Of a DNA stretch of 64,000 nt, positions 25,230-34,607 are shown piece after piece. Source of the stretch: Scandinavium hiltneri (lineage in GTDB: Bacteria; Pseudomonadota; Gammaproteobacteria; Enterobacterales; Enterobacteriaceae). The position numbers and the translations under genes were made by a program. Within the stretch, counting starts at the first letter, position 1; each line of letters opens with the position of its first letter. The DNA lies in assembly GCF_024764835.1 (NCBI RefSeq), contig NZ_JALIGE010000069.1, positions 186,001-250,000 of the forward strand, read 5' to 3'. The notes under the pieces were generated by a model. The model was not told where the DNA came from and did not search any database. It worked only from the letters and a program-made list of their open reading frames with translations.

Positions 25230-25553
25230 TCACTTCTTCAGCCATTTTCCGTTCAGGCCCTTCACGTATTCTCCCGGCTGCGCTCGCGCAACCAGCTTTT
25301 TCCCGGCCATCTTCGCAACTTCATCCACCGGCAAATTGTTGCTGTCTGCCAGCTGCTGATAGCTTTCGCCGCGCGCATCGTTGATTTGCTTCACCAGCGC
25401 CACCGTTTCTTTATCCTGTGCCACCGGCGCCAGATAGCCGGTCAGGGTTTCCCCGACGCGCCCCTGGGCACGAGCCTGGTCAAGCGTCAGCGCCAAAACG
25501 CTCTGGCTGATGATCCCGAGGCTCAGAACCGCCATTAACAGTAATTTTCTCAT
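25230..25553 (-). CDS. ydbL: YdbL, periplasmic DUF1318 protein
   Basis: This 107-residue protein has a signal peptide (MRKLLLMAVLSLGIISQSVLA) followed by a DUF1318 domain with LDQARAQGRVGET and a lysine-rich end. It is the third gene of ydbH-ynbE-ydbL, 10 bases after ynbE. In E. coli YdbL accompanies the YdbH-YnbE pair that bridges the inner and outer membranes; it is proposed to be a periplasmic helper. Conserved gene order and length support the call. Confidence 0.93.
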   Translation of the reverse strand: MRKLLLMAVLSLGIISQSVLALTLDQARAQGRVGETLTGYLAPVAQDKETVALVKQINDARGESYQQLADSNNLPVDEVAKMAGKKLVARAQPGEYVKGLNGKWLKK

Positions 25554-25563
25554 CGCTGCGGCC

Positions 25564-25755
25564 TCAGAATAAATCGCTGCGTGATTTCAGCAGGTTTTCG
25601 ACGTCTTTATCGACCTTGATGTGGATCTCATGTTCGATTTTGACATTCATATTGATGGTTATCGGCTCCTTGGGGGCCGCAACCTCAATGCGCGGCGTAC
25701 AGCCGCTGAGGCTTAACGCGGCCAGCCCGCTCAGCATGGCGATTTTCACTTTCAT
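25564..25755 (-). CDS. ynbE: YnbE, small outer membrane lipoprotein
   Basis: The 63-residue precursor has a lipoprotein signal with the lipobox LSGC (Cys at residue 19), followed by a short mature chain rich in strand-forming residues (INMNVKIEHEIHIKVD). In E. coli YnbE multimerises and pairs with the C-terminal part of YdbH to complete an envelope-spanning conduit thought to carry phospholipids. The start overlaps the ydbH stop, indicating coupled translation. Confidence 0.93.
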   Translation of the reverse strand: MKVKIAMLSGLAALSLSGCTPRIEVAAPKEPITINMNVKIEHEIHIKVDKDVENLLKSRSDLF

Positions 25756-28394
25756 TATTGCTCCTTACAGTCCTTGCCTGCCCGGCAGCGTGGGTCGGGA
25801 AGGACCGCGTTTTGCTCAAGCCATGCCTGAAGATTGTCGCCAAAGCGCAAACTGCGCCAAAGATCGAACACGTTCTCTTCATGGGTATAGTTTAAATTCA
25901 CGGTGCTGCTTTTGCCGTCCACCCGGCTGATGCCGGTCACAGTAGATTTCAGCGTCAGCAGGCCGAGATTATCGAGATTGATTTTGGTCCACGAACGGGA
26001 GATTTCCATATAGCGCAGCCAGTTAATGGCCACACCCGCGACCATATTATCTTCCACCACCGCATCGGCTGTGTCTTTATCAATACGCAGCGTCATCGGG
26101 CCGGGGTTGGTCAGCCAGCCGTCTTTGATTATCCATTTTTCATTGTCGAGCCACAGCGGTAGCGCCCCGCTCACCGGGCCGGACATCGTAAACTGCTTTG
26201 GATTTACCGCACTGATAAGCTCGCTGGAGGAGATATTCTGCACTCGCAGCAGCGCCGGGTCGTGCTGCGGCATCCGCAGTTGTAGCATCGAAAGCTTGCC
26301 GCCAAGAACATCGACGTTCACATCGCTGAGCATCAACGGGTTGCGTTCATCCCACGGATAACTGCCCTGCAAATCAGCCGTAAAATTGCTGGCCGTCACC
26401 TGGTTGACGATTTCACCAATGCGCAGTGACACCGGGCCGCGCGTGCCCAACTCCCAGGCACCTTCGCTGAAGCGGAACGGCAAGACAAAGTCGACACCGT
26501 TGAATTGGTTATCCGGCATCCAGGCGCTTCCGCCTTTCAGAACCCCGTGCCCACCGGCTTCAAAACCCTGTCCGGCAGCAGCGGAAAACGCCACCTGAGC
26601 GTACAGCGTGCCGTCGCGCAGATTCATTTTCCAGTCTGGGGGAACCAGCGGCTGGAATACCGTCAGCGACTGTTTCGGCCACCAGGCCTCGCCGCGCAGG
26701 CGTTCACCGTCCCAGCGTCCGTTAAGGCGGATCGGGCCAATGTCCTCCGCGTGGAGAGCGCCCTTGAACTGGAACCAGGTCGGGTCGCGCCCATCAATGC
26801 TGAATTTGAGCATCGACGGCGGTAACACGCTGCCGCCGCTGAACTGCGTTTCGCCCGCATCGAGGGAAAGTGCCCCGGTCAGCGACGGGTGCTGCTCGTT
26901 GCGGATCCAGTGAATCGGCTTATCGAGCACCAGCCGCGGCTGGCTGACATTCATGGTGCCGTACTGCAGTTTGTCGAAGCCCGTCGACAGGCTGTTAAGC
27001 ACGATAGAACTGTCGCGCCATTCCCCGTCGCCTTTCATATCCCAGCGCGCCTGCATCGGCGTGAAATGTCCGTCGCCCCAGTAATGCCAGCGCCAGCTAC
27101 CTTTATCGGGCAAGAAATTAGTCGCCTGGCCGTCGAGGTGCAGGACAAAATCACCCATTTCCTGCTCGTGAGCGCGCAGGATCGCCTGTAGACGCCCATC
27201 AACGCCCTGACTGCTGATATGCACGCCCGCCAACGGCCAGCGGATTTCATCAATATTCAGGGAATCTATAATACGACCACGAGAGCGCAGCAGTGAGCCA
27301 GGCGCAAAGCTGAGTTTTGGGTCGGTTAACGGGCCGCTGAGCTGGGCCGGAAGAATCGCGTACAACACCAGATCGTCGTATTTCGCTTCGCCGGTCAGCT
27401 GCAACGGCATGGCGCTGTGGTCCATACTCAACATGCCCGGCCCGATGGTCAGCACGACGTTACCCTTCCCGGCGTCCCCTTGAGTCAGCACGTTGAGCCG
27501 CCCTGAAATCTGCATCTTATCGATGCCCTGCTGCCAGTTATCAATTTTTAAGACGACGCGTCCGCTCAGTGGAACGCCATCCTGCCACGGCCAGTTCCAG
27601 CGGCCGTCGCTGATCGTCAGCCGTTCACGGGTCAGCTCCCACGGCAAATCAAGCAGTGGCTCTGTATTACCGCGCTCCATCATGACCAACTGGCCCTGAT
27701 TTTCACGCCACTCAAGTTCGGCGTCTACCAGCGCGGAGGGATTTGGCACCTGGAAGGTGGTGACCGCATGGCCGCTAACGGGCAAACCGTCCGGCACCAG
27801 CGGCATGGCGAATTCGCCTACCAGTTTAATCGGGGGTTCGTCGGCCTGAATTTTTGCTTCAAAGCGGTTGACGGTCAGCTGCTGCCCTTTCAAATTGGCC
27901 TGTAAATGCACCGCATCGCCGTCGTAGGTCAGCGTTTGCATTGATGGAGTCAATGATATCGCCAGTGTTCCCTGCCATTTTTCCCAGGGCGACAGGCGTA
28001 ACTGATCGATAGTCAGCCAACTGTTCGGCAGCATAGATTGCCATTCGGCAAGACTGCGCGGCGCACCAGGCGTCGGCGTGCTTTCGGGAAGCTTACTCAG
28101 GCAGGTGGAATTCATGTCGAGTTGACCCACGTGCAGCCGCCAGCGACTGGGGTGTGACAGCGTGAGATCGTGAACCTCTGCAAGTTGGCAGTTCCCCACC
28201 AGATAACGCAACTCAGGTACAAGTACCGAATTGTGGGTTAATCGGGGGCTTTTCTCTATGGCGATTCGCGTGCCGGCCGGAAGCCAGATACCGGCAAGCG
28301 TCGGCACCCAGTGCGTCAACGTCAGCAGAAGCGTCAGCGGCAGGAGGATCAGTAACAGCAGTAGCGCAATCGTGGCTTTCCAGGTACCCTTCAT
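25755..28394 (-). CDS. ydbH: YdbH, AsmA-like intermembrane lipid transport protein
   Basis: YdbH is one of the AsmA-like proteins (with TamB and YhdP) that support outer membrane lipid homeostasis. The 879-residue sequence has one N-terminal membrane helix (TIALLLLLILLPLTLLLTLT, about residues 8-27). A long repetitive beta-strand region follows, typical of a groove-forming bridge, ending in a DUF2125/YdbH-type C-terminal domain (SRSWTKINLDNLGLLTL). The length agrees with E. coli. It heads the operon with ynbE and ydbL and is divergent from ldhA. Confidence 0.94.
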   Translation of the reverse strand: MKGTWKATIALLLLLILLPLTLLLTLTHWVPTLAGIWLPAGTRIAIEKSPRLTHNSVLVPELRYLVGNCQLAEVHDLTLSHPSRWRLHVGQLDMNSTCLSKLPESTPTPGAPRSLAEWQSMLPNSWLTIDQLRLSPWEKWQGTLAISLTPSMQTLTYDGDAVHLQANLKGQQLTVNRFEAKIQADEPPIKLVGEFAMPLVPDGLPVSGHAVTTFQVPNPSALVDAELEWRENQGQLVMMERGNTEPLLDLPWELTRERLTISDGRWNWPWQDGVPLSGRVVLKIDNWQQGIDKMQISGRLNVLTQGDAGKGNVVLTIGPGMLSMDHSAMPLQLTGEAKYDDLVLYAILPAQLSGPLTDPKLSFAPGSLLRSRGRIIDSLNIDEIRWPLAGVHISSQGVDGRLQAILRAHEQEMGDFVLHLDGQATNFLPDKGSWRWHYWGDGHFTPMQARWDMKGDGEWRDSSIVLNSLSTGFDKLQYGTMNVSQPRLVLDKPIHWIRNEQHPSLTGALSLDAGETQFSGGSVLPPSMLKFSIDGRDPTWFQFKGALHAEDIGPIRLNGRWDGERLRGEAWWPKQSLTVFQPLVPPDWKMNLRDGTLYAQVAFSAAAGQGFEAGGHGVLKGGSAWMPDNQFNGVDFVLPFRFSEGAWELGTRGPVSLRIGEIVNQVTASNFTADLQGSYPWDERNPLMLSDVNVDVLGGKLSMLQLRMPQHDPALLRVQNISSSELISAVNPKQFTMSGPVSGALPLWLDNEKWIIKDGWLTNPGPMTLRIDKDTADAVVEDNMVAGVAINWLRYMEISRSWTKINLDNLGLLTLKSTVTGISRVDGKSSTVNLNYTHEENVFDLWRSLRFGDNLQAWLEQNAVLPDPRCRAGKDCKEQ

Positions 28395-28650
28395 GGGCGG
28401 TTAACATCCTGATTCTGTGTGATTAAAAGCCGAAGTGGCGCATATTGTGGCATGTTTAGCCCACCTGTTAAAGTCACCGTCAGGTTTAAGCATAGATGGT
28501 GCATTTGCGGCCTTCCTGAAAATCCATCAAACCTCGGCCCGATATGCTCTACACTCTTTGTTATAACCTGATGATTAAACTAAATTTTAAAATTTGTATG
28601 ATTATTTTAAATATGCTACCGTGACGTTAATATCACTGGAGAAAAGTCTT

Positions 28651-29640
28651 ATGAAAATCGCAGTTTACAGCACAAAGCAGTACGATAAAAAGTACATGCT
28701 AGATGTTAATGATGCATTTGGCTTTGAACTTGAATTTTTCGACTTCCTTTTAAACGAAAAGACCGCCAAAACTGCGCACGGTTGTGAAGCCGTGTGCATT
28801 TTCGTCAATGACGACGGCAGCCGCCCGGTTCTGGAAGAGCTGAAAAAACAAGGCGTGAAGTATATCGCCCTGCGCTGTGCGGGCTTTAATAACGTCGATC
28901 TCGATGCGGCTAAAGAGCTGGGTCTGCATGTAGTTCGCGTGCCAGCCTATTCACCGGAAGCGGTCGCGGAACATGCTATCGGGCTGATGATGTCGCTGAA
29001 CCGTCGTATTCACCGCGCTTATCAACGCACCCGTGATGCCAACTTCTCACTGGAAGGGCTGTGCGGTTTCACCATGCACGGTAAAACGGCGGGCGTGGTC
29101 GGTACCGGTAAAATCGGCGTCGCAACGCTGCGCATTCTGAAAGGCTTCGGCATGAAACTGCTGGCGTTCGACCCGTATCCAAGTGACGCAGCGCTGGAAC
29201 TCGGTGTGGAATATGTCGACCTGCCGACACTGTTTTCACAGTCGGACGTCATTTCCCTGCACTGTCCGCTGACCCCAGAAAACTACCACCTGCTGAACCA
29301 CAGCGCGTTCGAGCAGATGAAAGACGGCGTGATGGTTATCAATACCAGCCGCGGCGGGCTTATTGATTCCCAGGCCGCCATCGAAGCGTTGAAAAACCAG
29401 AAAATCGGCGCGCTGGGAATGGACGTGTATGAGAATGAACGCGATCTGTTCTTTGAAGATAAATCTAACGATGTCATTCAGGATGACGTGTTCCGCCGTC
29501 TGTCGGCCTGTCACAACGTGCTGTTCACCGGCCACCAGGCATTCCTGACCGCCGATGCGCTCACCAGCATTTCGCAGACCACGCTGGAAAACCTGCGTCA
29601 AATCGATAATGGCGAAACCACACCGAACGCGCTGGTTTAA
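28651..29640 (+). CDS. ldhA: Fermentative D-lactate dehydrogenase LdhA
   Basis: LdhA reduces pyruvate to D-lactate with NADH under fermentation. The start ATG 28651 (MKIAVYSTKQYDKKYM) gives 329 residues as in E. coli; the longer frame from 28594 lacks homology. The NAD-binding motif GTGKIG lies near residues 152-157. Catalytic residues are seen in INTSRGGLID (Arg, about 235), MDVYENE (Glu, about 264) and FTGHQAFLT (His, about 296). A weak hairpin terminator follows. Confidence 0.96.
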   Translation: MKIAVYSTKQYDKKYMLDVNDAFGFELEFFDFLLNEKTAKTAHGCEAVCIFVNDDGSRPVLEELKKQGVKYIALRCAGFNNVDLDAAKELGLHVVRVPAYSPEAVAEHAIGLMMSLNRRIHRAYQRTRDANFSLEGLCGFTMHGKTAGVVGTGKIGVATLRILKGFGMKLLAFDPYPSDAALELGVEYVDLPTLFSQSDVISLHCPLTPENYHLLNHSAFEQMKDGVMVINTSRGGLIDSQAAIEALKNQKIGALGMDVYENERDLFFEDKSNDVIQDDVFRRLSACHNVLFTGHQAFLTADALTSISQTTLENLRQIDNGETTPNALV

Positions 29641-29647
29641 CCATTCT

Positions 29648-29674
29648 TGCTCCCCGGCCACGGGGAGCACTTTC
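29648..29674 (+). terminator. Hairpin after ldhA
   Basis: A 9-bp perfect stem TGCTCCCCG (29648-29656) / CGGGGAGCA (29661-29669) with a 4-base loop is followed by only a short T tract (CTTTC), so termination may be partial. Confidence 0.65.
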
Positions 29675-29746
29675 AGACAATCTCCACTCCCCCCTCCGCA
29701 CTAAAGTGTCATTCTGATTTTGTATTATTTATTTGGTGAATATTTA

Positions 29747-30175
29747 ATGATCACGATTAAAATGACCGTCGCGCTGTTGGCGGCCGGAATGATGTTGGCA
29801 GGCTGTGTATCGACCAGCGATGTGACCACTCAACCGGAACAACTACAGCATCATCGTTTTGTGCTGGAAAGCGTGAATGGGACGAATGTCACCAGCCAGA
29901 AGCTGCTGGAGCTGAGTTTTGGTGAGGATATGCATATCTCCGCCAACATGTGTAACCAGTTTACCGGTGAAGGAAAGCTTTCTGACGGCGATTTGACCGT
30001 GCAAAAGCTCGCGATAACACGAATGGTGTGCACAGACCCGCAACTCAATAAGTTGGACAGTACACTCAAAACCATGTTGCGGGATGGTGTGCAGGTAGAC
30101 TTGACTGAAGACCAGTTAACGCTGGCAACGTCTAATGATTCGCTGGTTTATAAGCTCGCCGACCTGATGAACTAA
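29747..30175 (+). CDS. hslJ: HslJ, META-domain heat-shock lipoprotein
   Basis: The ATG at 29747 opens a 142-residue precursor with a lipoprotein signal (lipobox LAGC, Cys at residue 20). A META domain follows: HRFVLESVNGTNV, the conserved CNQFTGEG and TRMVCTDPQLN, where two cysteines probably pair. It ends KLADLMN as in E. coli HslJ, which is heat-inducible and linked to novobiocin tolerance. GGTGA lies about 9 bases before the start; an ATG five codons in is an alternative. It is convergent with ydbJ, whose stop lies 4 bases away. Confidence 0.92.
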   Translation: MITIKMTVALLAAGMMLAGCVSTSDVTTQPEQLQHHRFVLESVNGTNVTSQKLLELSFGEDMHISANMCNQFTGEGKLSDGDLTVQKLAITRMVCTDPQLNKLDSTLKTMLRDGVQVDLTEDQLTLATSNDSLVYKLADLMN

Positions 30176-30179
30176 TTAG

Positions 30180-30446
30180 TTAGTAGCTGGCGCAGGACCC
30201 GGTTGCAAGAGACTGCTCACTGCATCGCTTGCCGTTGGGTAATGCACACATCCCAATAGCAGAACCGTCCAGCTGACGGGCAACCGATAATGCGCCACCG
30301 ACCATCGCACAGTTTGCCTGGCCTGAGTCTGACATTGCTGCCCGCATACCCGGCGTGACGTGGGCCGCCGTGGCCTGTTGTTCTGGTTCACTGCTGCATG
30401 CTGATAATAACAGTGCCGCACACCCTACCCAAAAAGCTGCTCGCAT
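30180..30446 (-). CDS. ydbJ: YdbJ, DUF333 lipoprotein
   Basis: The start ATG 30444-30446 (MRAAFWVGCAALLLSACSS) follows an AAGAAGAGA ribosome site and yields 88 residues, as in E. coli YdbJ; a longer frame to 30671 is not supported. The lipobox is LSAC. The mature part is a DUF333 domain: ANCAMVGGALSVARQLDGSA and CALPNGKRCSEQ, with cysteines that are conserved in the family. The molecular role is unknown. Confidence 0.93.
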   Translation of the reverse strand: MRAAFWVGCAALLLSACSSEPEQQATAAHVTPGMRAAMSDSGQANCAMVGGALSVARQLDGSAIGMCALPNGKRCSEQSLATGSCASY

Positions 30447-30719
30447 TCTCTTCTTTCCCCTGTCCAATACGGTTCGCAAAACCTGTTCATAATAGGCAGC
30501 AAGCGGCCTGCCGTCGAGAGACGAGGCGCGCATTTCGGCGTTCTGAAACATTTTCTGCCAATTTAATGCCGCCAGAATTGATCTGCACAACGTCCAAACG
30601 CCCCCAAGGACACAAAAGCAAAAATGGCTTTCCCGGTGCTTTGCTAAAATGAATACATAACTACAGGACACGTCGACGTATCACGGGTCCCTTTTTCTTG
30701 CGCAATGTAAGGGTGTCAA

Positions 30720-33700
30720 ATGATTACAACAGACGGTAACGGCGCGTGTGCGTCCGTGGCGTTTCGCACCAGCGAAGTGATTGCCATCTACCCGATTACG
30801 CCAAGCTCGACGATGGCGGAACAGGCTGATGCCTGGGCAGGGAACGGGCTGAAAAACATCTGGGGCGACGTGCCCCGGGTGGTGGAAATGCAGTCTGAAG
30901 CGGGCGCGATTGCCGCGGTTCACGGCGCGTTACAGACCGGCGCCCTCTCCACTTCCTTTACCTCTTCTCAGGGATTGTTGTTAATGATCCCGACGCTCTA
31001 CAAACTGGCCGGGCAGCTCACGCCGTTTGTGCTGCACGTCGCAGCACGTACCGTCGCAACCCACGCCCTGTCGATTTTTGGCGATCATTCGGATGTCATG
31101 GCCGTGCGCCAGACCGGCTGTGCGATGCTCAGCGCGGCTAACGTACAGGAAGCGCAGGATTTTGCGCTGATTTCACATATCGCGACCCTCAAAAGCCGGG
31201 TGCCATTCATTCATTTCTTTGATGGTTTCCGCACGTCGCATGAGATCAACAAAATTGTGCCGCTGGCCGACGACACCCTTCGCAATCTGCTGCCGCAGGC
31301 CGAAATCGACGCACACCGCAGTCGCGCACTGAACCCGGAACATCCGGTGATTCGCGGCACGTCTGCTAACCCGGATACCTGGTTCCAGTCTCGCGAAGCG
31401 ACCAACCCATGGTATGACGCAGTTTACAGCCACGTTGAACAGGCGATGAATGATTTCGCCAGCGCCACCGGCCGCCAGTATAAGCCATTCGAATACTACG
31501 GCCATCCGCAGGCCGAACGCGTTATCGTGCTTATGGGCTCGGCGATTGGCACCTGCGAAGAAGTGGTTGATGAACTGCTGACCCGCGGTGAAAAAGTCGG
31601 CGTGTTGAAAGTACGTCTGTATCGGCCGTTCTCTGCCGCTCATCTGCTGGCAGAGATCCCGCAAAGCGTGAAAACGCTGGCGGTGATGGATCGCACCAAA
31701 GAGCCTGGCGCTCACGCCGAACCGCTGTATCTGGATGTCATGACCGCCCTGGCGGAAGCCTTTAACAGTGGCGAGCGCGAAACGCTGCCGCGCGTTATTG
31801 GTGGTCGCTACGGTTTGTCGTCGAAAGAATTTGGGCCTGACTGCGTGCTGGCTGTTTTTAACGAGCTGAGCGCCGCCAAACCGAAGCCGCGTTTCACCGT
31901 CGGTATTTACGACGACGTAACCAATTTGTCCCTGCCGCTGCCGGAAAACACACTTCCGTCTACCGCCAAACTCGAAGCCCTGTTTTACGGGCTGGGCAGC
32001 GACGGCAGCGTGTCGGCGACCAAGAATAATATCAAGATAATCGGCAACTCCACGCCGTGGTACGCCCAGGGCTATTTCGTGTATGACTCGAAAAAAGCAG
32101 GTGGGTTGACGGTGTCGCATCTGCGCGTTTCTGAGCAGCCGGTGCGCTCGGCGTATCTGGTGTCGCAGGCAGATTTTGTGGGATGTCACCAGCTGCAGTT
32201 CATCGACAAATATCAGATGGCCGAGCGCCTGAAGCCGGGTGGGATTTTCCTGCTCAACACGCCTTACAGCGTTGAGGAAGTGTGGTCTCGCCTGCCGCGT
32301 GAAGTTCAGGCCGTTCTGAATCAGAAGCAGGCCCGTTTTTATATCGTCAATGCGGCGAAAATCGCCCGTGAATGCGGCCTGGCGGCGCGCATCAACACCG
32401 TGATGCAAATGGCATTCTTCCAGCTGACGCAAATTCTGCCGGGCGACAGTGCGCTGATTGAACTGCAGGGCGCGATTGCCAAAAGCTACAGCAGCAAAGG
32501 CCAGGAGCTGGTCGAACGCAACTGGCAGGCGTTGGCGATGGCGCGCGAACTGCTGGCCGAAGTGGCGCTGCAGCCGGTCGATACCAACAGTCCAAATCGT
32601 CCACCGGTGGTTTCCGATGCTGCGCCTGATTTTGTTAAAACCGTGACCGCAGCGATGCTGGCCGGGCTTGGCGATGCGTTGCCGGTTTCCGCGCTGCCGC
32701 CGGACGGTACCTGGCCTGTCGGCACCACGCGCTGGGAAAAACGCAATATCGCCGAAGAAATTCCAATCTGGAAAGAAGACCTTTGTACCCAGTGTAACCA
32801 CTGCGTCGCGGCCTGCCCGCATTCGGCCATTCGCGCCAAAGTGGTTTCACCAGAAGATATGGAAAACGCACCGGCGAGTCTGCATTCCCTGGACGTAAAA
32901 TCCCGCGATATGCGCGGCCAGAAATATGTGCTGCAAGTCGCCCCGGAAGACTGCACCGGCTGTAACCTGTGCGTGGAAGTCTGCCCGGCGAAAGACCGTC
33001 AGGATCCGAGTATCAAAGCCATCAATATGATGTCTCGTCTGGATCACGTTGAAGAAGAGAAAGTGAATTATGACTTCTTCCTCGACCTGCCGGAAATCGA
33101 CAGAACTAAACTGGAACGTATCGATATTCGTACTTCGCAGCTGATCACGCCGCTGTTTGAATACTCCGGTGCCTGCTCCGGCTGCGGTGAAACGCCGTAC
33201 ATCAAGCTGCTGACTCAGCTGTATGGTGACCGAATGATGATCGCCAACGCCACCGGCTGTTCGTCTATTTATGGCGGCAACCTGCCCTCAACGCCTTACA
33301 CCACCGACATTAACGGTCGCGGCCCAGCATGGGCGAACTCACTGTTCGAAGACAACGCCGAATTCGGCCTGGGCTTCCGTTTATCGGTGGATCAGCACCG
33401 CCAACGCGTGATGCGCCTGCTCGAAACGTTCGCGGATAAACTACCGGCTGATCTGAACGAGGCGCTGCACGCCGAAGCCACACCGGAAGAACGCCGTGAA
33501 CAGGTCGCGTCGTTACGCCAGCATTTGCAAGGTGTGGACGGCGCAACGGAACTGCTCACCGACGCTGACGCGCTGGTGGAGAAATCCATCTGGCTGATTG
33601 GTGGCGATGGCTGGGCCTACGATATCGGCTTTGGTGGTCTTGACCATGTTCTGAGCCTGACCGAAAACGTCAATATTCTGGTGCTGGATACGCAGTGTTA

Positions 33701-34244
33701 TTCCAATACTGGCGGTCAGGCGTCGAAAGCAACGCCGCTCGGCGCAGTCACCAAATTTGGCGAGCACGGGAAGCGTAAATCGCGCAAAGATTTGGGCGTG
33801 AGCATGATGATGTACGGCCATGTCTACGTGGCGCAAATCTCGCTTGGCGCGCAGCTTAACCAGACGGTGAAAGCCATTCAGGAAGCGGAAGCGTATCCGG
33901 GACCGTCTCTTATCATTGCCTATAGCCCGTGTGAAGAACATGGTTACGATTTGGCTCTGAGCCACGATCAGATGCGTCAGCTCACCGCCACCGGTTTCTG
34001 GCCGCTGTATCGCTTTGATCCGCGTCGTGCTGACGAAGGCAAACTACCGCTGGCTCTGGATTCACGTCCACCGTCAGATGCCCTCGCCGATACGCTGATG
34101 AAAGAGCAACGCTTCCGTCGTCTGAACGCGCAACAGCCTGAGGTTGCCGAACAACTGTGGAAAGACGCCGCCGCTGATTTGCAAAAACGCTACGATTTCC
34201 TTGCGCAAATGGCAGGCAAGGCGGAAAAGTCCGCCAGTGATTAA
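30720..34244 (+). CDS. nifJ: Pyruvate:ferredoxin (flavodoxin) oxidoreductase NifJ/YdbK
   Basis: This 1174-residue single-chain enzyme converts pyruvate and CoA to acetyl-CoA and CO2, reducing flavodoxin or ferredoxin; length is the same as E. coli YdbK. Domains in order are an N-terminal pyrimidine-binding domain (AIYPITPSSTMAEQ), a gamma domain (GLGSDGSVSATKN, about 425-437) and two 4Fe-4S motifs, CTQCNHCVAACP (about 690) and CTGCNLCVEVCP (about 746). The C-terminal thiamine diphosphate domain has ACSGCGETPY and GGDGWAYDIGFGG. AAGGGTG precedes the ATG. The MicC RNA terminator lies just after it on the other strand. Confidence 0.96.
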   Translation: MITTDGNGACASVAFRTSEVIAIYPITPSSTMAEQADAWAGNGLKNIWGDVPRVVEMQSEAGAIAAVHGALQTGALSTSFTSSQGLLLMIPTLYKLAGQLTPFVLHVAARTVATHALSIFGDHSDVMAVRQTGCAMLSAANVQEAQDFALISHIATLKSRVPFIHFFDGFRTSHEINKIVPLADDTLRNLLPQAEIDAHRSRALNPEHPVIRGTSANPDTWFQSREATNPWYDAVYSHVEQAMNDFASATGRQYKPFEYYGHPQAERVIVLMGSAIGTCEEVVDELLTRGEKVGVLKVRLYRPFSAAHLLAEIPQSVKTLAVMDRTKEPGAHAEPLYLDVMTALAEAFNSGERETLPRVIGGRYGLSSKEFGPDCVLAVFNELSAAKPKPRFTVGIYDDVTNLSLPLPENTLPSTAKLEALFYGLGSDGSVSATKNNIKIIGNSTPWYAQGYFVYDSKKAGGLTVSHLRVSEQPVRSAYLVSQADFVGCHQLQFIDKYQMAERLKPGGIFLLNTPYSVEEVWSRLPREVQAVLNQKQARFYIVNAAKIARECGLAARINTVMQMAFFQLTQILPGDSALIELQGAIAKSYSSKGQELVERNWQALAMARELLAEVALQPVDTNSPNRPPVVSDAAPDFVKTVTAAMLAGLGDALPVSALPPDGTWPVGTTRWEKRNIAEEIPIWKEDLCTQCNHCVAACPHSAIRAKVVSPEDMENAPASLHSLDVKSRDMRGQKYVLQVAPEDCTGCNLCVEVCPAKDRQDPSIKAINMMSRLDHVEEEKVNYDFFLDLPEIDRTKLERIDIRTSQLITPLFEYSGACSGCGETPYIKLLTQLYGDRMMIANATGCSSIYGGNLPSTPYTTDINGRGPAWANSLFEDNAEFGLGFRLSVDQHRQRVMRLLETFADKLPADLNEALHAEATPEERREQVASLRQHLQGVDGATELLTDADALVEKSIWLIGGDGWAYDIGFGGLDHVLSLTENVNILVLDTQCYSNTGGQASKATPLGAVTKFGEHGKRKSRKDLGVSMMMYGHVYVAQISLGAQLNQTVKAIQEAEAYPGPSLIIAYSPCEEHGYDLALSHDQMRQLTATGFWPLYRFDPRRADEGKLPLALDSRPPSDALADTLMKEQRFRRLNAQQPEVAEQLWKDAAADLQKRYDFLAQMAGKAEKSASD

Positions 34245-34269
34245 TTATCACCCACAATCCAAAAATAAA

Positions 34270-34383
34270 TAAAAAAAAGCCCGAACATCTGTTCGGGCTT
34301 GTCATTTTAATATTGACTAATATAGAAATCACATAACGACACACAGCAACGTCTCAATTTGTGTGGCAAATTAGGCATATAAC
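34270..34383 (-). ncRNA. micC: MicC small regulatory RNA
   Basis: On the minus strand the region begins GTTATATGCC (34383 down to 34374), identical to the 5' seed of E. coli MicC that pairs with the ompC leader. It ends with AAATGACAAGCCCGAACAG, a hairpin GCCCGAAC/GTTCGGGC and a run of eight T, again as in E. coli MicC. Location between nifJ/ydbK and ompN, transcribed away from ompN, is the known micC position. A TATTAT -10-like hexamer sits 6 bases before the inferred start. The middle 60 bases differ strongly from E. coli. MicC is an Hfq-dependent repressor of OmpC translation. The hairpin probably also terminates nifJ. Confidence 0.85.
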
Positions 34384-34607
34384 GACGCCATAATAGCTCG
34401 ATTTACGCCCCCTGTATAATTCCCACCATCAATGACTCCGCACCATTCATTCATCAAACCAATCAAGATTTCAGCTGTATTATTTTATTTAGATTTTACT
34501 CATATAGTAACAATTGAGGCTTACCTTCTTTAGATATCTCTACATTAGCATGGCATTACTTCCCGTAAGGAAGGCAGAGTATAAAAACAGCTTAAAGGAT
34601 TATTAAA

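Noticed and set aside
31173..32822. 549-codon minus-strand frame opposite nifJ
   Set aside because: Shadow of nifJ: rich in Arg, His and Gln without motifs, and no promoter or ribosome site.
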